Source of the DNA: Brevundimonas viscosa
Lineage (GTDB): Bacteria > Pseudomonadota > Alphaproteobacteria > Caulobacterales > Caulobacteraceae
Assembly: GCF_900116065.1 (NCBI RefSeq)
Contig: NZ_FOZV01000007.1
Coordinates: 1-64,000 of the forward strand
Length of the DNA: 64,000 bases
Direction: 5' to 3'
Shown: piece by piece, positions 56,734 through 64,000 of the stretch
Layout: each line of letters starts with the position of its first letter
Position numbering within the stretch: the stretch's first letter is position 1
Translations under genes and position numbers: made by a program
The notes under the pieces: model-generated
Told to the model about the DNA's origin: nothing
Databases searched by the model: none
What the model saw: the letters and a program-made list of their open reading frames with translations, nothing else

Positions 56734-58376
56734 TGGACGCAGCCTTCCTGGTTCTGGATATCCTGGTCCGCTCAGCCCTGATCGCGGGATCGGCGCTCGC
56801 CCTTGCAGGACTGTCGCACCGACGGTCGCCAGGCGAGGCGGTCGCCGTTCTGAGAGCCGGCGTCTGCCTGCTGCTCTTCCTGCCCGCGATCCTGGCCTTC
56901 GCGCCCTCCGTGGCCTTGCCCCTGCTGCCCGTCGGCGGGGCGCCGGCGCCCGCGCCTGTACCGATCTGGGCCGGCGACGTGGGCCCGGTCGCGGGCGTCG
57001 CGGTCAGCGCGGCCGTTCTGCCGCCGTCGCCGGTCGTCCTGGCCGTGTGGCTCTGGGCGGGCGGCGCCCTCCTCGTTGTCGGGCGCTTCGCCGTCGGCGT
57101 ATGGACGCTGCGCCGCTGGACCCGCATGGCCCGGCCGGCGACCGGGTCGGCGTGGACCGCCACACTCGCGCGGCTCGGGGGACCTCGCCCGCCGCGTCTG
57201 CTGGTTTCGCCGGCCGCGCCCGCGCCCCTGAGCTGGGGCCTGCCGCCCGGGGTCGTTCTCATCGATCCCGTCTGCCACACACGACCCGAAACCGCCGCCG
57301 CCGTCCTCGCTCACGAACTGGCTCACGTGCGGAACCGAGACTGGCTGTTCCTGGCGCTGTCGCGGCTGGCGCTGGCCCTGTTCTGGTTTAACCCGCTCGT
57401 CTGGATCCTGGACGCCCGGCTCGCCGCCCGCACGGAGGAGGCCGCGGACGCCGCCGCCTTGGCGGAGGTGGAACCCGTCGCTTACGCCCGCACCCTCGTC
57501 AGCCTCGCGGCCGACGGGGGGGCTCCCGCCGCCCTGGCCATGGCCGGGCCGGCCTCCACGCTCGCAAGAAGGATCGCCTGCATCATGAAGACCCGTCCCG
57601 CTTCCCCCACGCGGCCCTTGGTCGCCGCCCTGACGATCGCCGGCCTCGTCGCCGTGGCCACTCCGATCGCCGCCATCGAACTGGCGCCGCGTCCGCCGGC
57701 GCCGCCGGCGGCTCAGCCCGCGCCGCCGGTCCCGCCGGCTCCGCCGGCCCCGCCTTCGCGCCTCGCCATGCCGGCGCCCCCGGCGCCGCCTGCGCCGCCG
57801 CGCCTCGAGGCCGGGTCGCAGATCACCATCACCGACGGAGGCCGGACCCGGGTCTACCGCTCGGTCGAGGACATGGATCCGGAGACCCGCCGCGCCTATG
57901 AACAGGCCCTTGAACAGGCTGCCGGGGCCCGCGCCCAGGCCGCCGAGGCGAGGGAACAGGCCCGCGCCGCCCGGGCCGAAGGGGCTCGCGCCCGGTCCGA
58001 GGCGCGGGTCCACCACGCCGCCGCCATGGAGCAGGCCCGGGCCGCCACCTCAGAGGCCCGCGCCGCGGCCGCCGAGGCCCGCGTCCAGGCCGCCGCCGCC
58101 CGGGGCGAGGTCCGCCAGGCCATGGCCCGCGCCCGTGTCGAGATGCGTCAGGGCGCGGATGAAATGGATCGCGGCGCGGACGAGATGCGGGAGGAGGGGC
58201 GTCGCCTGCGCGATCCGGCCTATCGCGCCCGGCAGATCGAGCGCGCCCGCGAACGCGGAGACCGGGTTCCGACGGACGCCGAGCTGCTGGAGCTCTCCCG
58301 TGATCTGCCGCAGAAGGCCGACGAGCTGGAGGCCCAGGCCCGCCGGCTCCGCGAGGAAGCCGAAGGGATCGGCTGA
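56733..58376 (+). CDS. BlaR1/MecR1-like M56 membrane metallopeptidase without penicillin-sensor domain
   Basis: The protein has 547 residues. Membrane helices flank a peptidase M56 domain with the zinc motif VLAHELAHVRNRDWLFLALS (His194, Glu195, His198). A helix at about 290-315 is followed by a Pro/Ala segment (about 320-355), and then a long Ala/Arg/Glu-rich helix (about 385-480) and a basic C-terminal part. The beta-lactam-binding sensor of true BlaR1 is missing, so the signal is not a beta-lactam seen in the usual way. It may sense cell-envelope stress through the coiled coil. Cleavage of the BlaI partner is the expected output. The stop is 3 bp from the ileS stop, in convergent orientation. 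Confidence 0.85.
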   Translation: MDAAFLVLDILVRSALIAGSALALAGLSHRRSPGEAVAVLRAGVCLLLFLPAILAFAPSVALPLLPVGGAPAPAPVPIWAGDVGPVAGVAVSAAVLPPSPVVLAVWLWAGGALLVVGRFAVGVWTLRRWTRMARPATGSAWTATLARLGGPRPPRLLVSPAAPAPLSWGLPPGVVLIDPVCHTRPETAAAVLAHELAHVRNRDWLFLALSRLALALFWFNPLVWILDARLAARTEEAADAAALAEVEPVAYARTLVSLAADGGAPAALAMAGPASTLARRIACIMKTRPASPTRPLVAALTIAGLVAVATPIAAIELAPRPPAPPAAQPAPPVPPAPPAPPSRLAMPAPPAPPAPPRLEAGSQITITDGGRTRVYRSVEDMDPETRRAYEQALEQAAGARAQAAEAREQARAARAEGARARSEARVHHAAAMEQARAATSEARAAAAEARVQAAAARGEVRQAMARARVEMRQGADEMDRGADEMREEGRRLRDPAYRARQIERARERGDRVPTDAELLELSRDLPQKADELEAQARRLREEAEGIG

Positions 58377-58379
58377 GGT

Positions 58380-61277
58380 TCAGCCCGCGGCGCGGGCGGC
58401 GTCCATCCAGCGGACGGCGTCGGCGTCGCGGGCGCTCAGGTCCGGATAGTCCGGATCCGAGCCGACGTCCGGCACGCGCCGCCATGAGCGGGCGCATTTC
58501 GGATGGTCGGCGAGGCGGACCTCGACCGTGACGGCGTCGCCGCCGGCGACCAGTTCGGCGCCCGAGGTGCGGAACACCTCGGCCGCGTCGAGGCCGTCGA
58601 AGGGGGCGAAGGCGTCGGCGGGACCGGCGACCACCGGCCAGGCGTCCAGCGCGCCGCCGATGCGCTTGTCGCGCCGGGCGGCTTCGAGGGCTTCGTTGAC
58701 GATCTCCAGCACGGTCTGCACCCCCGCCCAGCGTTCGGCTTCGGCCCGGTTGCGCCATTCGCCCGGCGTCTCGGGGATGACGCGGGCGCAGTTGGTTCCG
58801 GCGTCGGGGAAGCGGGTGGTCCAGGCCTCCTCCATGGTGAAGGGGACCAGCGGGGCGAGCCAGGCGGTCAGGCGGAGGAAGACCTCGTCCATCACCGTGC
58901 GGGCGGCGCGGCGGCGATCGGCGTCAGGCCGGTCGCAGTAGAGGCTGTCCTTGCGGATATCGAAATAGAGCGCCGACAGGTCGTTCGAGCAGAACTCCAG
59001 CACCGGGCGGATCACGTCCTGGAAGCGGTAGCTCTCGTAGGCGAGGCGGACGTCGCGATCGAGCTCCCACAGCCGGTGGAGGATGAACTTCTCCAGCGGC
59101 GGCATGCGGTCGTAGGGCAGGCGCTCGGCCTCGTCGAAGCCGGCGAGGGCGCCAAGGAGATAGCGAGCGGTGTTTCTGAGCTTGCGGTAGGCGTCGACGG
59201 TGGTCTGCAGGATCTGCTTCCCGATCCGCTGATCCTCGGCGTAGTCCACCAGCGCCACCCAGAGGCGGAGGATGTCGGCGCCGGACTCCTTGATGACGGT
59301 CGCCGGGTCGGTGGTGTTGCCCTTTGACTTCGACATCTTCTCCCCGTTCTCGTCGAGGGTGAAGCCGTGGGTCAGGACCGCCTCGTAGGGGGCGCGGCCG
59401 CGCGTGCCGCAGCCTTCCAGCAGATTGGACTGGAACCAGCCGCGGTGCTGATCCGAGCCCTCGAGATAGAGATCGGCCGGCCAACGGGTGTCAGCGCGCC
59501 CTTCGAGGGTGAAGGCGTGGGTGCAGCCGGAGTCGAACCAGACGTCGAGGATGTCCTCGACCTTCTCGTAGCGGTCCGGGTCGTGCTGGCCGAGGAAGTC
59601 GGCGTCCGGGCGGGTGAACCAGGCGTCGGCGCCGCCCTCGGCGATGGCCGCCACGATGCGGGCGTCGACCTCGGGGTCGTGCAGGGGCTGGCCGGTCTCC
59701 TTGTCCACGTACATGGCGAGCGGGGTGCCCCAGGCGCGCTGGCGGCTGATCAGCCAGTCCGGCCGCCCCTCGACCATGGAGCGGATGCGGTTCTTGCCCG
59801 CGGCCGGGTGGAAGGCGGTGGAGTCGATGGCCGCAAGCGCGCGCTCGCGCAGCGTGCCGTCGTCCTCCAGCGGCTTGTCCATGCGGATGAACCACTGCGG
59901 CGTGTTGCGGAAGATCACCGGAGCCTTGGAGCGCCACGAGTGCGGATAGGAATGCTCCAGCCGGCCGCGGGCCAGCAGGGCGCCGGCCTCGATCAGCTTG
60001 TCGATCACCGCCGGGTTGGCTGGACCGAACCTGCCGGTCTTCTTGCCCTCGGTCTCAAGCACCTTGAGGCCGGCGAAGAGGGGCACGTGCGGATAGTAGG
60101 CGCCGTCGGGATCGACGGTGTCGGGCACCTCGTGGTGGCCGTGGGCCTTCCACACCTCGAAGTCGTCGGCGCCATGGCCGGGCGCGGTGTGGACGAAGCC
60201 GGTCCCCGCGTCGTCGGTGACGTGGTCGCCGGCCAGCAGGGGCACCGAGAAGCCGTAGCCCGAGGACAGCGGCGCCAGCGGGTGGGCGCACTCCAGCCCC
60301 GAGGGGCTGATGTCGCCGACGCGGGTCCAGCGCGCGATCTTCGCGGCCTTGAAGACCTCTTCCGCCAGCTTGTCGGCGAGGATCAGCCGGTCGCCGGGCT
60401 TCGCCCAAGGCTCGAACTCCAGCCCTTCCTCCATGGCCGCGACCTCGTAGAGGCCGTAGGCGATGTCGGGGCCGTAGCTGATGGCGCGGTTGGCGGGGAT
60501 GGTCCACGGCGTGGTGGTCCAGATCACCACCGACGGGGTGCCGGTGCGGAAGGACAGCAGGTCGTCCGGATGGTCGTCGGTGGCGGCGACGACCGGGAAC
60601 TTCACCCAGACCGTAGGGCTGACGTGGTCGTGGTACTCGATCTCGGCGTCGGCCAGGGCGGTGCGCTCGACCGGCGACCACATCACTGGCTTGGAGCCGC
60701 GGTACAGCTGGCCCGAGTTCTTGAACTTGTGGAACTCGGCGACGATGGCCGCCTCGGTCGGGAAGTCCATGGTGGCGTAGCGGTTGGCCCAGTCGCCGGT
60801 GATCCCGAGGCGCTTGAACTGCTCGCGCTGCACGTCGATCCAGCCGGCGGCGTATTCGCGGCAGGCCTGGCGGAACTCGGCCTTGGAGACCTCGTCCTTG
60901 CGGCGGCCCCTGGCCCGGAACTGCTCCTCGATCTTCCACTCGATCGGCAGGCCGTGGCAGTCCCAGCCGGGGACGTAGTCGACGTCGTGACCGAGCAGGA
61001 AGCGGCTGCGGACCACGAAGTCCTTCAGCGTCTTGTTCAGGGCGTGACCGATGTGGATGTCGCCGTTGGCGTAGGGCGGGCCGTCGTGGAGCACATAGAG
61101 GGGCGCGCCCTCGGCCTGGCGCTGCTTGCGGAGCGTCGCATAGAGGTCGCCCCATTGCTCGAGGATCAGCGGCTCCTTCTGGGGCAGGCCGCCGCGCATG
61201 GGGAAGGGCGTCTCCGGCAGGAAGACGGTGTCGCGGTAGTCGCGGCCAGTAGGGGAGTTGTCGCCGGCGTCAGCCAT
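58380..61277 (-). CDS. ileS: Isoleucyl-tRNA synthetase
   Basis: The protein has 965 residues. Class I motifs are intact: the HIGH sequence in PYANGDIHIGHALNKTLKDF (His75-His78) and EKMSKSKGNTTDP (Lys647). The editing (CP1) domain lies between them, with VIWTTTPWTIPANRAISYGP and VHTAPGHGADDFEVW. The C-terminus (HPKCARSWRRVPDVGSDPDY) looks like a decayed zinc finger with only one of the usual Cys residues. It charges tRNA-Ile in the cytosol. The downstream order with ribF is usual for Caulobacterales. Confidence 0.97.
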   Translation of the reverse strand: MADAGDNSPTGRDYRDTVFLPETPFPMRGGLPQKEPLILEQWGDLYATLRKQRQAEGAPLYVLHDGPPYANGDIHIGHALNKTLKDFVVRSRFLLGHDVDYVPGWDCHGLPIEWKIEEQFRARGRRKDEVSKAEFRQACREYAAGWIDVQREQFKRLGITGDWANRYATMDFPTEAAIVAEFHKFKNSGQLYRGSKPVMWSPVERTALADAEIEYHDHVSPTVWVKFPVVAATDDHPDDLLSFRTGTPSVVIWTTTPWTIPANRAISYGPDIAYGLYEVAAMEEGLEFEPWAKPGDRLILADKLAEEVFKAAKIARWTRVGDISPSGLECAHPLAPLSSGYGFSVPLLAGDHVTDDAGTGFVHTAPGHGADDFEVWKAHGHHEVPDTVDPDGAYYPHVPLFAGLKVLETEGKKTGRFGPANPAVIDKLIEAGALLARGRLEHSYPHSWRSKAPVIFRNTPQWFIRMDKPLEDDGTLRERALAAIDSTAFHPAAGKNRIRSMVEGRPDWLISRQRAWGTPLAMYVDKETGQPLHDPEVDARIVAAIAEGGADAWFTRPDADFLGQHDPDRYEKVEDILDVWFDSGCTHAFTLEGRADTRWPADLYLEGSDQHRGWFQSNLLEGCGTRGRAPYEAVLTHGFTLDENGEKMSKSKGNTTDPATVIKESGADILRLWVALVDYAEDQRIGKQILQTTVDAYRKLRNTARYLLGALAGFDEAERLPYDRMPPLEKFILHRLWELDRDVRLAYESYRFQDVIRPVLEFCSNDLSALYFDIRKDSLYCDRPDADRRRAARTVMDEVFLRLTAWLAPLVPFTMEEAWTTRFPDAGTNCARVIPETPGEWRNRAEAERWAGVQTVLEIVNEALEAARRDKRIGGALDAWPVVAGPADAFAPFDGLDAAEVFRTSGAELVAGGDAVTVEVRLADHPKCARSWRRVPDVGSDPDYPDLSARDADAVRWMDAARAAG

Positions 61278-61551
61278 GAAGTCTCGTTTCGTCGTTCGGG
61301 TTCGTTCCGCCTGGATTTTTCGCTCCGCTATCGCTCGCCAAGCGGCGGCTCGCTGCTTGAGCGGGGCCCGGCGAGCGCGGGGCTGCGAGCCCTGCGGCGC
61401 TACGCCGGGCGGCTAATCGAAATCGGGCGAAACAGGCGGACGTCCATGGTGCGGCCGGTCTAGCAGAGGCGGGACGGGGCGCGCCACCGGAAAGCGCCGC
61501 CTTGTCAGCGGTGGAGCGGGGCCGGATAGTCGGCCCCGGGAGGATCCTCGC

Positions 61552-62082
61552 ATGCGCCGTTACGCCCTGATCGCCGCCGCCTGCGCCGCCATGGCGGCCT
61601 GTTCGTCGCCGGAAAGCGAGGTCGCCGAGCCCGCCGACGCGCCGGCCGCCCTGCCGCCGGGCCGGGACGCCATCTACGAAGCGGCGCGGGTCGGGCCGGA
61701 GGCATTCGTTCGCGCCGTCTATGCGGCCCACGCCGCCGGGGCGATGGGCGAGCCGCCCAAGCCGGGACAGGAGCCGATCTACGGGCGGATGTTGAACGCC
61801 ATGGTCGGGGAGGACTTCCGCCGGGCGGGGGACGATGTTCCCACCCTGAACTGGAACCCGATCTGCGACTGCCAGGACGGCGAGGGATTCCGGCTGGAGT
61901 CGGTGGTGGTGCGCGAGAGCTCGGCGACCGAGGCCGAGGCGGATGTGGTCTTCGTCAACAGCGGCGAGACGCACCGGCAGACGCTGAAGCTGGTCAAGGA
62001 GGGGCCGATGTGGCGCATCTCCGACTTTCTCGTGCCGGGGCGGCCGCCGCTCACCGAGACCCTGATGGCCGCGATCAGCTGA
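61552..62082 (+). CDS. Lipoprotein of the DUF3828 type
   Basis: The protein has 176 residues. Lipoprotein signal YALIAAACAAMAACSSPES (Cys about 17) and a cystatin/NTF2-like fold. Recognisable parts are AFVRAVYAAHAAGAMGEPP, NWNPICDCQDGEGFRLESVV and TLKLVKEGPMWRISDFLVPG. The CDCQD signature with a C-terminal WRISDF is shared with DUF3828-type proteins. Function is unknown. GGGAGG lies eight bases before the ATG. It is convergent with ribF, their ends overlapping by 8 bp. Confidence 0.75.
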   Translation: MRRYALIAAACAAMAACSSPESEVAEPADAPAALPPGRDAIYEAARVGPEAFVRAVYAAHAAGAMGEPPKPGQEPIYGRMLNAMVGEDFRRAGDDVPTLNWNPICDCQDGEGFRLESVVVRESSATEAEADVVFVNSGETHRQTLKLVKEGPMWRISDFLVPGRPPLTETLMAAIS

Positions 62083-63004
62083 GCACGGCGCGGGCATCGG
62101 CGGCGTCCCGGTCGATCTGCGCCCTGAGGGCATCGAGATCGTCGAAGTTCATCTCGGGGCGGAGGAAGGCGACCAGTTCGGTCTCGACCGTCTGGCCGTA
62201 GAGTTCGCCGGAGAAGTCGAAGAGCCAGACCTCAAGCAGGGGTTCGTCGGTGCGGAACATCGGCCGGACGCCGAGGCTGGCGACGCCGTCGAACCGGCGG
62301 CCGTCGGGCAGGCGGACGCGCACCGCGTAGATGCCGAAGGCCGGGCGCATGTAATCGCCGAGCGGCACGTTGGCGGTCGGCACGCCGATGGTGCGGCCGC
62401 GCTTGTCGCCGTGGACGACCTCGCCCTCGATGGCGAAGGGGCGGCCGAGGATGGCGGTCGCGCGGGCCATGTCGCCGGCGTGCAGCGCCTCGCGCACCGC
62501 CGAGGAGGACAGCTTGAGGCCGCCCGCGTCGTCGACCCGGTCGGCGACCGAGACGGTGAAGCCGAGATCGGCCCCGTAGCGGCGCAGGGCTTCGGGCGAG
62601 CCAGTGCGGCCCTTGCCGAAGGTGAAGTCGAAGCCGACGGCGGCGTGACGGACGCCGAGGCCGTCCGCGAGAACGGCGCGGGCGAAGGTCTCGTCGGACA
62701 TGGCGGCCATTTCGCCGTCGAAGGGCAGGAGGTAGAGGCGCTCGACGCCGAGCGGGGCCAGCGACCGGGCCATCTGCGCCGGGGTCATCAGGCGGAAGGG
62801 GGCGGCGGCGGGCTGGAACCAGCGGCGCGGGTGGGGATCGAAGCTGACCACGGCCAGAGGCGCCGAAAGCGCACGGGCGGCGCGCGCCGCCTCCGCGATG
62901 ACGGCCTGGTGGCCGCGGTGGACGCCGTCGAAGGCGCCGATGGCCACGGCGGCGCCCTTCAGCTCCGGCGGCAGGTTGCGCCAGTCGAGGACGACCTCGA
63001 TCAC
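62075..63004 (-). CDS. ribF: Bifunctional riboflavin kinase/FAD synthetase
   Basis: The protein has 309 residues. The adenylyltransferase domain has VAIGAFDGVHRGHQAVIAEA (HxGH-type motif) and VVSFDPHPRRWF, then VGFDFTFGKGRTGSPEALRR. The kinase domain has GDKRGRTIGVPTANVPLG and AFGIYAVRVRLPDGRRFDGV, with ELVAFLRPEMNFDDLDALRA at the end. It converts riboflavin to FMN and FAD. It is followed on the same strand by the distant ileS and preceded after 10 bp by the MaoC gene. A housekeeping gene. Confidence 0.96.
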   Translation of the reverse strand: MIEVVLDWRNLPPELKGAAVAIGAFDGVHRGHQAVIAEAARAARALSAPLAVVSFDPHPRRWFQPAAAPFRLMTPAQMARSLAPLGVERLYLLPFDGEMAAMSDETFARAVLADGLGVRHAAVGFDFTFGKGRTGSPEALRRYGADLGFTVSVADRVDDAGGLKLSSSAVREALHAGDMARATAILGRPFAIEGEVVHGDKRGRTIGVPTANVPLGDYMRPAFGIYAVRVRLPDGRRFDGVASLGVRPMFRTDEPLLEVWLFDFSGELYGQTVETELVAFLRPEMNFDDLDALRAQIDRDAADARAVLS

Positions 63005-63014
63005 GGTCGCCGCC

Positions 63015-63476
63015 TCAGCGGGCGGAGGGCTTGCGGCGGCGCGGCACGCGGACCACGGCGATGCCGTCCATGATCAGCTTTCCGTCGACGAAGCCCTCGC
63101 AGTTGAGCCGCACCCGGGCCTGTTCCTGCTCGACCTCGACCACGGTGATGCGGATGACGACGGTGTCGTCGACGCGCACGGGCAGGTGGAATTTCAGCGT
63201 CTGAGATACGTAGATCGAGCCGGCGCCGGGCAGGATTGTGCCGACCACGGCCGAGCCGAAGGAGGCCGAGAGCAGGCCGTGGGCGATGCGGCCGCGGTAG
63301 GCGGTCTTCGCGGCGAAAGCCTCGTCGAGGTGCACCGGGTTGAAGTCGTCCGAGGCCTCGGCGAAGCGGCGGATGCGCTCCTCGGTCGCCTGGATGATCT
63401 TCTCGGCGGCCATGCCGGGGCGGAGCTCCTCGAGGATGTAGCCGCCCGAGGGATGTTGCTGGACCAGTTCGACCAT
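63015..63476 (-). CDS. MaoC-like dehydratase ((R)-enoyl-CoA hydratase type)
   Basis: The protein has 153 residues. The hot-dog fold with the hydratase-2 motif is clear: FAEASDDFNPVHLDEAFAAK (catalytic Asp/His, about 38-57) and RIAHGLLSASFGSAVVGTIL. The end is TVVEVEQEQARVRLNCEGFV, then Lys/Arg-rich. It hydrates trans-2-enoyl-CoA. It lies 10 bp upstream of ribF on the same strand; this pairing is frequent in Caulobacterales. It could also serve the catabolic cluster. Confidence 0.9.
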   Translation of the reverse strand: MVELVQQHPSGGYILEELRPGMAAEKIIQATEERIRRFAEASDDFNPVHLDEAFAAKTAYRGRIAHGLLSASFGSAVVGTILPGAGSIYVSQTLKFHLPVRVDDTVVIRITVVEVEQEQARVRLNCEGFVDGKLIMDGIAVVRVPRRRKPSAR

Positions 63477-63505
63477 GGACGGGCCTTATCGTGATTTGCC
63501 GCGCC

Positions 63506-64000
63506 TCACCACGCCAGATCGAGCGTGGCGTAGCGGGCGTAGGTGGTCTCGGCCTTCAGCAGGTCGCCGGCGCGGGCCGCATCGAGCGCCCCGTCGGGGC
63601 CGCGGGCGGCGTCGCCGTGGATTCCCTGGGCGACGAACAGGCAGTCCAGTCCCTGGGCGTTGGCGCCGCGCACGTCGGTGACCACGCCATCGCCGATACA
63701 GAGCACGCGCGAGCGGTCGACCGGACGGCCGAGCAGCCGGGCGGCCTCGTGCAGGGCGAGATCATAGATCGGGCCGAACGGCTTGCCGGCCATGACCACC
63801 CGGCCGCCCAGCTCGGCGTAGAGGTCGGCCAGGGCCCCGCCGCAGTAGATCAGCCTGTCGCCGCGCTGGACCACCCGGTCGGGGTTGGCGCAGATCAGCT
63901 CGAGATCCCGGGCGACGCCGGCGGCGAGGCGTTCGCGGTAGTCCTCTGGGGTCTCGGTCTCGTCGTCGACCGGGCCGGTGACCGAGATGAAGGCGGCGTC
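63506..64000 (-). CDS. HAD-IIA family phosphatase, C-terminal part (cut by right edge)
   Basis: 165 codons are visible and the gene continues past the window. The visible part starts DAAFISVTGPVDDETETPED and includes DLELICANPDRVVQRGDRLI, YCGGALADLYAELGGRVVMA, GKPFGPIYDLALHEAARLLG and VLCIGDGVVTDVRGANAQGL. This is the HAD-IIA (NagD/TIGR01459-like) cap and catalytic C-terminus with Asp residues for Mg binding. The methionine at 63874 is an internal GTG and not the start. Substrate unknown. Confidence 0.9.
   Translation of the reverse strand, partial: DAAFISVTGPVDDETETPEDYRERLAAGVARDLELICANPDRVVQRGDRLIYCGGALADLYAELGGRVVMAGKPFGPIYDLALHEAARLLGRPVDRSRVLCIGDGVVTDVRGANAQGLDCLFVAQGIHGDAARGPDGALDAARAGDLLKAETTYARYATLDLAW

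Noticed and set aside
58371..58385. Palindrome GGCTGA-GGT-TCAGCC over the convergent stops of the BlaR1-like gene and ileS
   Set aside because: The stem is only six base pairs without a T-run; it results from two facing stop codons and is too weak to call a terminator.
59367..61463. Plus-strand open frame of 698 codons opposite ileS
   Set aside because: Shadow of the synthetase gene, with low-complexity Gly/Val/Leu composition.

Overview
This is a GC-rich window (roughly 70 % by eye) from an alphaproteobacterium, most likely a member of the Caulobacteraceae (Phenylobacterium, Caulobacter or a relative). The reasons are the ileS - lipoprotein - ribF - MaoC - HAD-IIA block at the right end, the two large TonB-dependent receptors, the SDR/thiolase/esterase catabolic genes and the codon bias. 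Genus assignment is inference. No rRNA, convincing tRNA, transposase, integrase or CRISPR array was seen.

Region 1 (1-17.7 kb) is a copper/silver resistance island. It opens with a CueR-type operator in front of a CxxC heavy-metal-associated (HMA) protein and a stand-alone LuxR-type HTH protein. Two complete DUF305 proteins follow, with a third cut by the left edge, and then a minus-strand operon (DUF2231, acyltransferase, NTF2-like, DUF411, PepSY). At 6.0-7.3 kb sits a three-gene unit with the order, sizes and sensor residues of cnrYXH: anti-sigma factor, periplasmic metal sensor, ECF sigma factor. It lies directly upstream of copA (multicopper oxidase), copB with 36-residue His/Met repeats, a lipoprotein, copC and a complete cusCBA-type RND pump whose CusA has Met at 573, 623 and 672. 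The likely logic is metal sensing in the periplasm, release of the sigma factor, then oxidation, sequestration and export of Cu(I).

Region 2 (17.7-35.9 kb) looks like a low-oxygen regulon. Four near-identical 14-bp boxes (TTGATCYRRCGCAA, matching FNR/FixK-type sites) precede an HlyD/double-ATPase/ABC-2 exporter, a PRPP synthetase-like gene, a small exported protein, and a DUF2933 - methyltransferase - Cu P-type ATPase operon. Around them lie a divergent phosphoketolase, a beta-CASP nuclease, an archaeal-type AMP/thymidine phosphorylase, acetate kinase and an ATP-grasp enzyme. Together they suggest a route from nucleotides or pentose phosphates to acetyl phosphate and ATP when oxygen is scarce.

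Region 3 (35.9-39.7 kb) is an accessory island of visibly lower GC. It holds a two-gene cassette (a degenerate Mrr-like protein plus an unknown partner), a 39 % GC stretch, a broken type I secretion C39-like domain, a small membrane protein and a possible small RNA with a terminator.

Region 4 (39.7-56.1 kb) is a catabolic cluster for an ester or lipid-like substrate. It contains two TonB receptors, a TetR regulator, two SDRs, a DUF3089 hydrolase (apparently with a CTG start), a carboxylesterase, an MFS transporter, a thiolase, a beta-lactamase-fold esterase and an acyl-CoA ligase. Most of these genes lie on one long minus-strand transcription unit.

Region 5 (56.3-64 kb) has a BlaI/BlaR1-like regulator pair behind a tandem operator, then core genes: ileS, a lipoprotein, ribF, a MaoC hydratase and a HAD-IIA phosphatase cut by the right edge.
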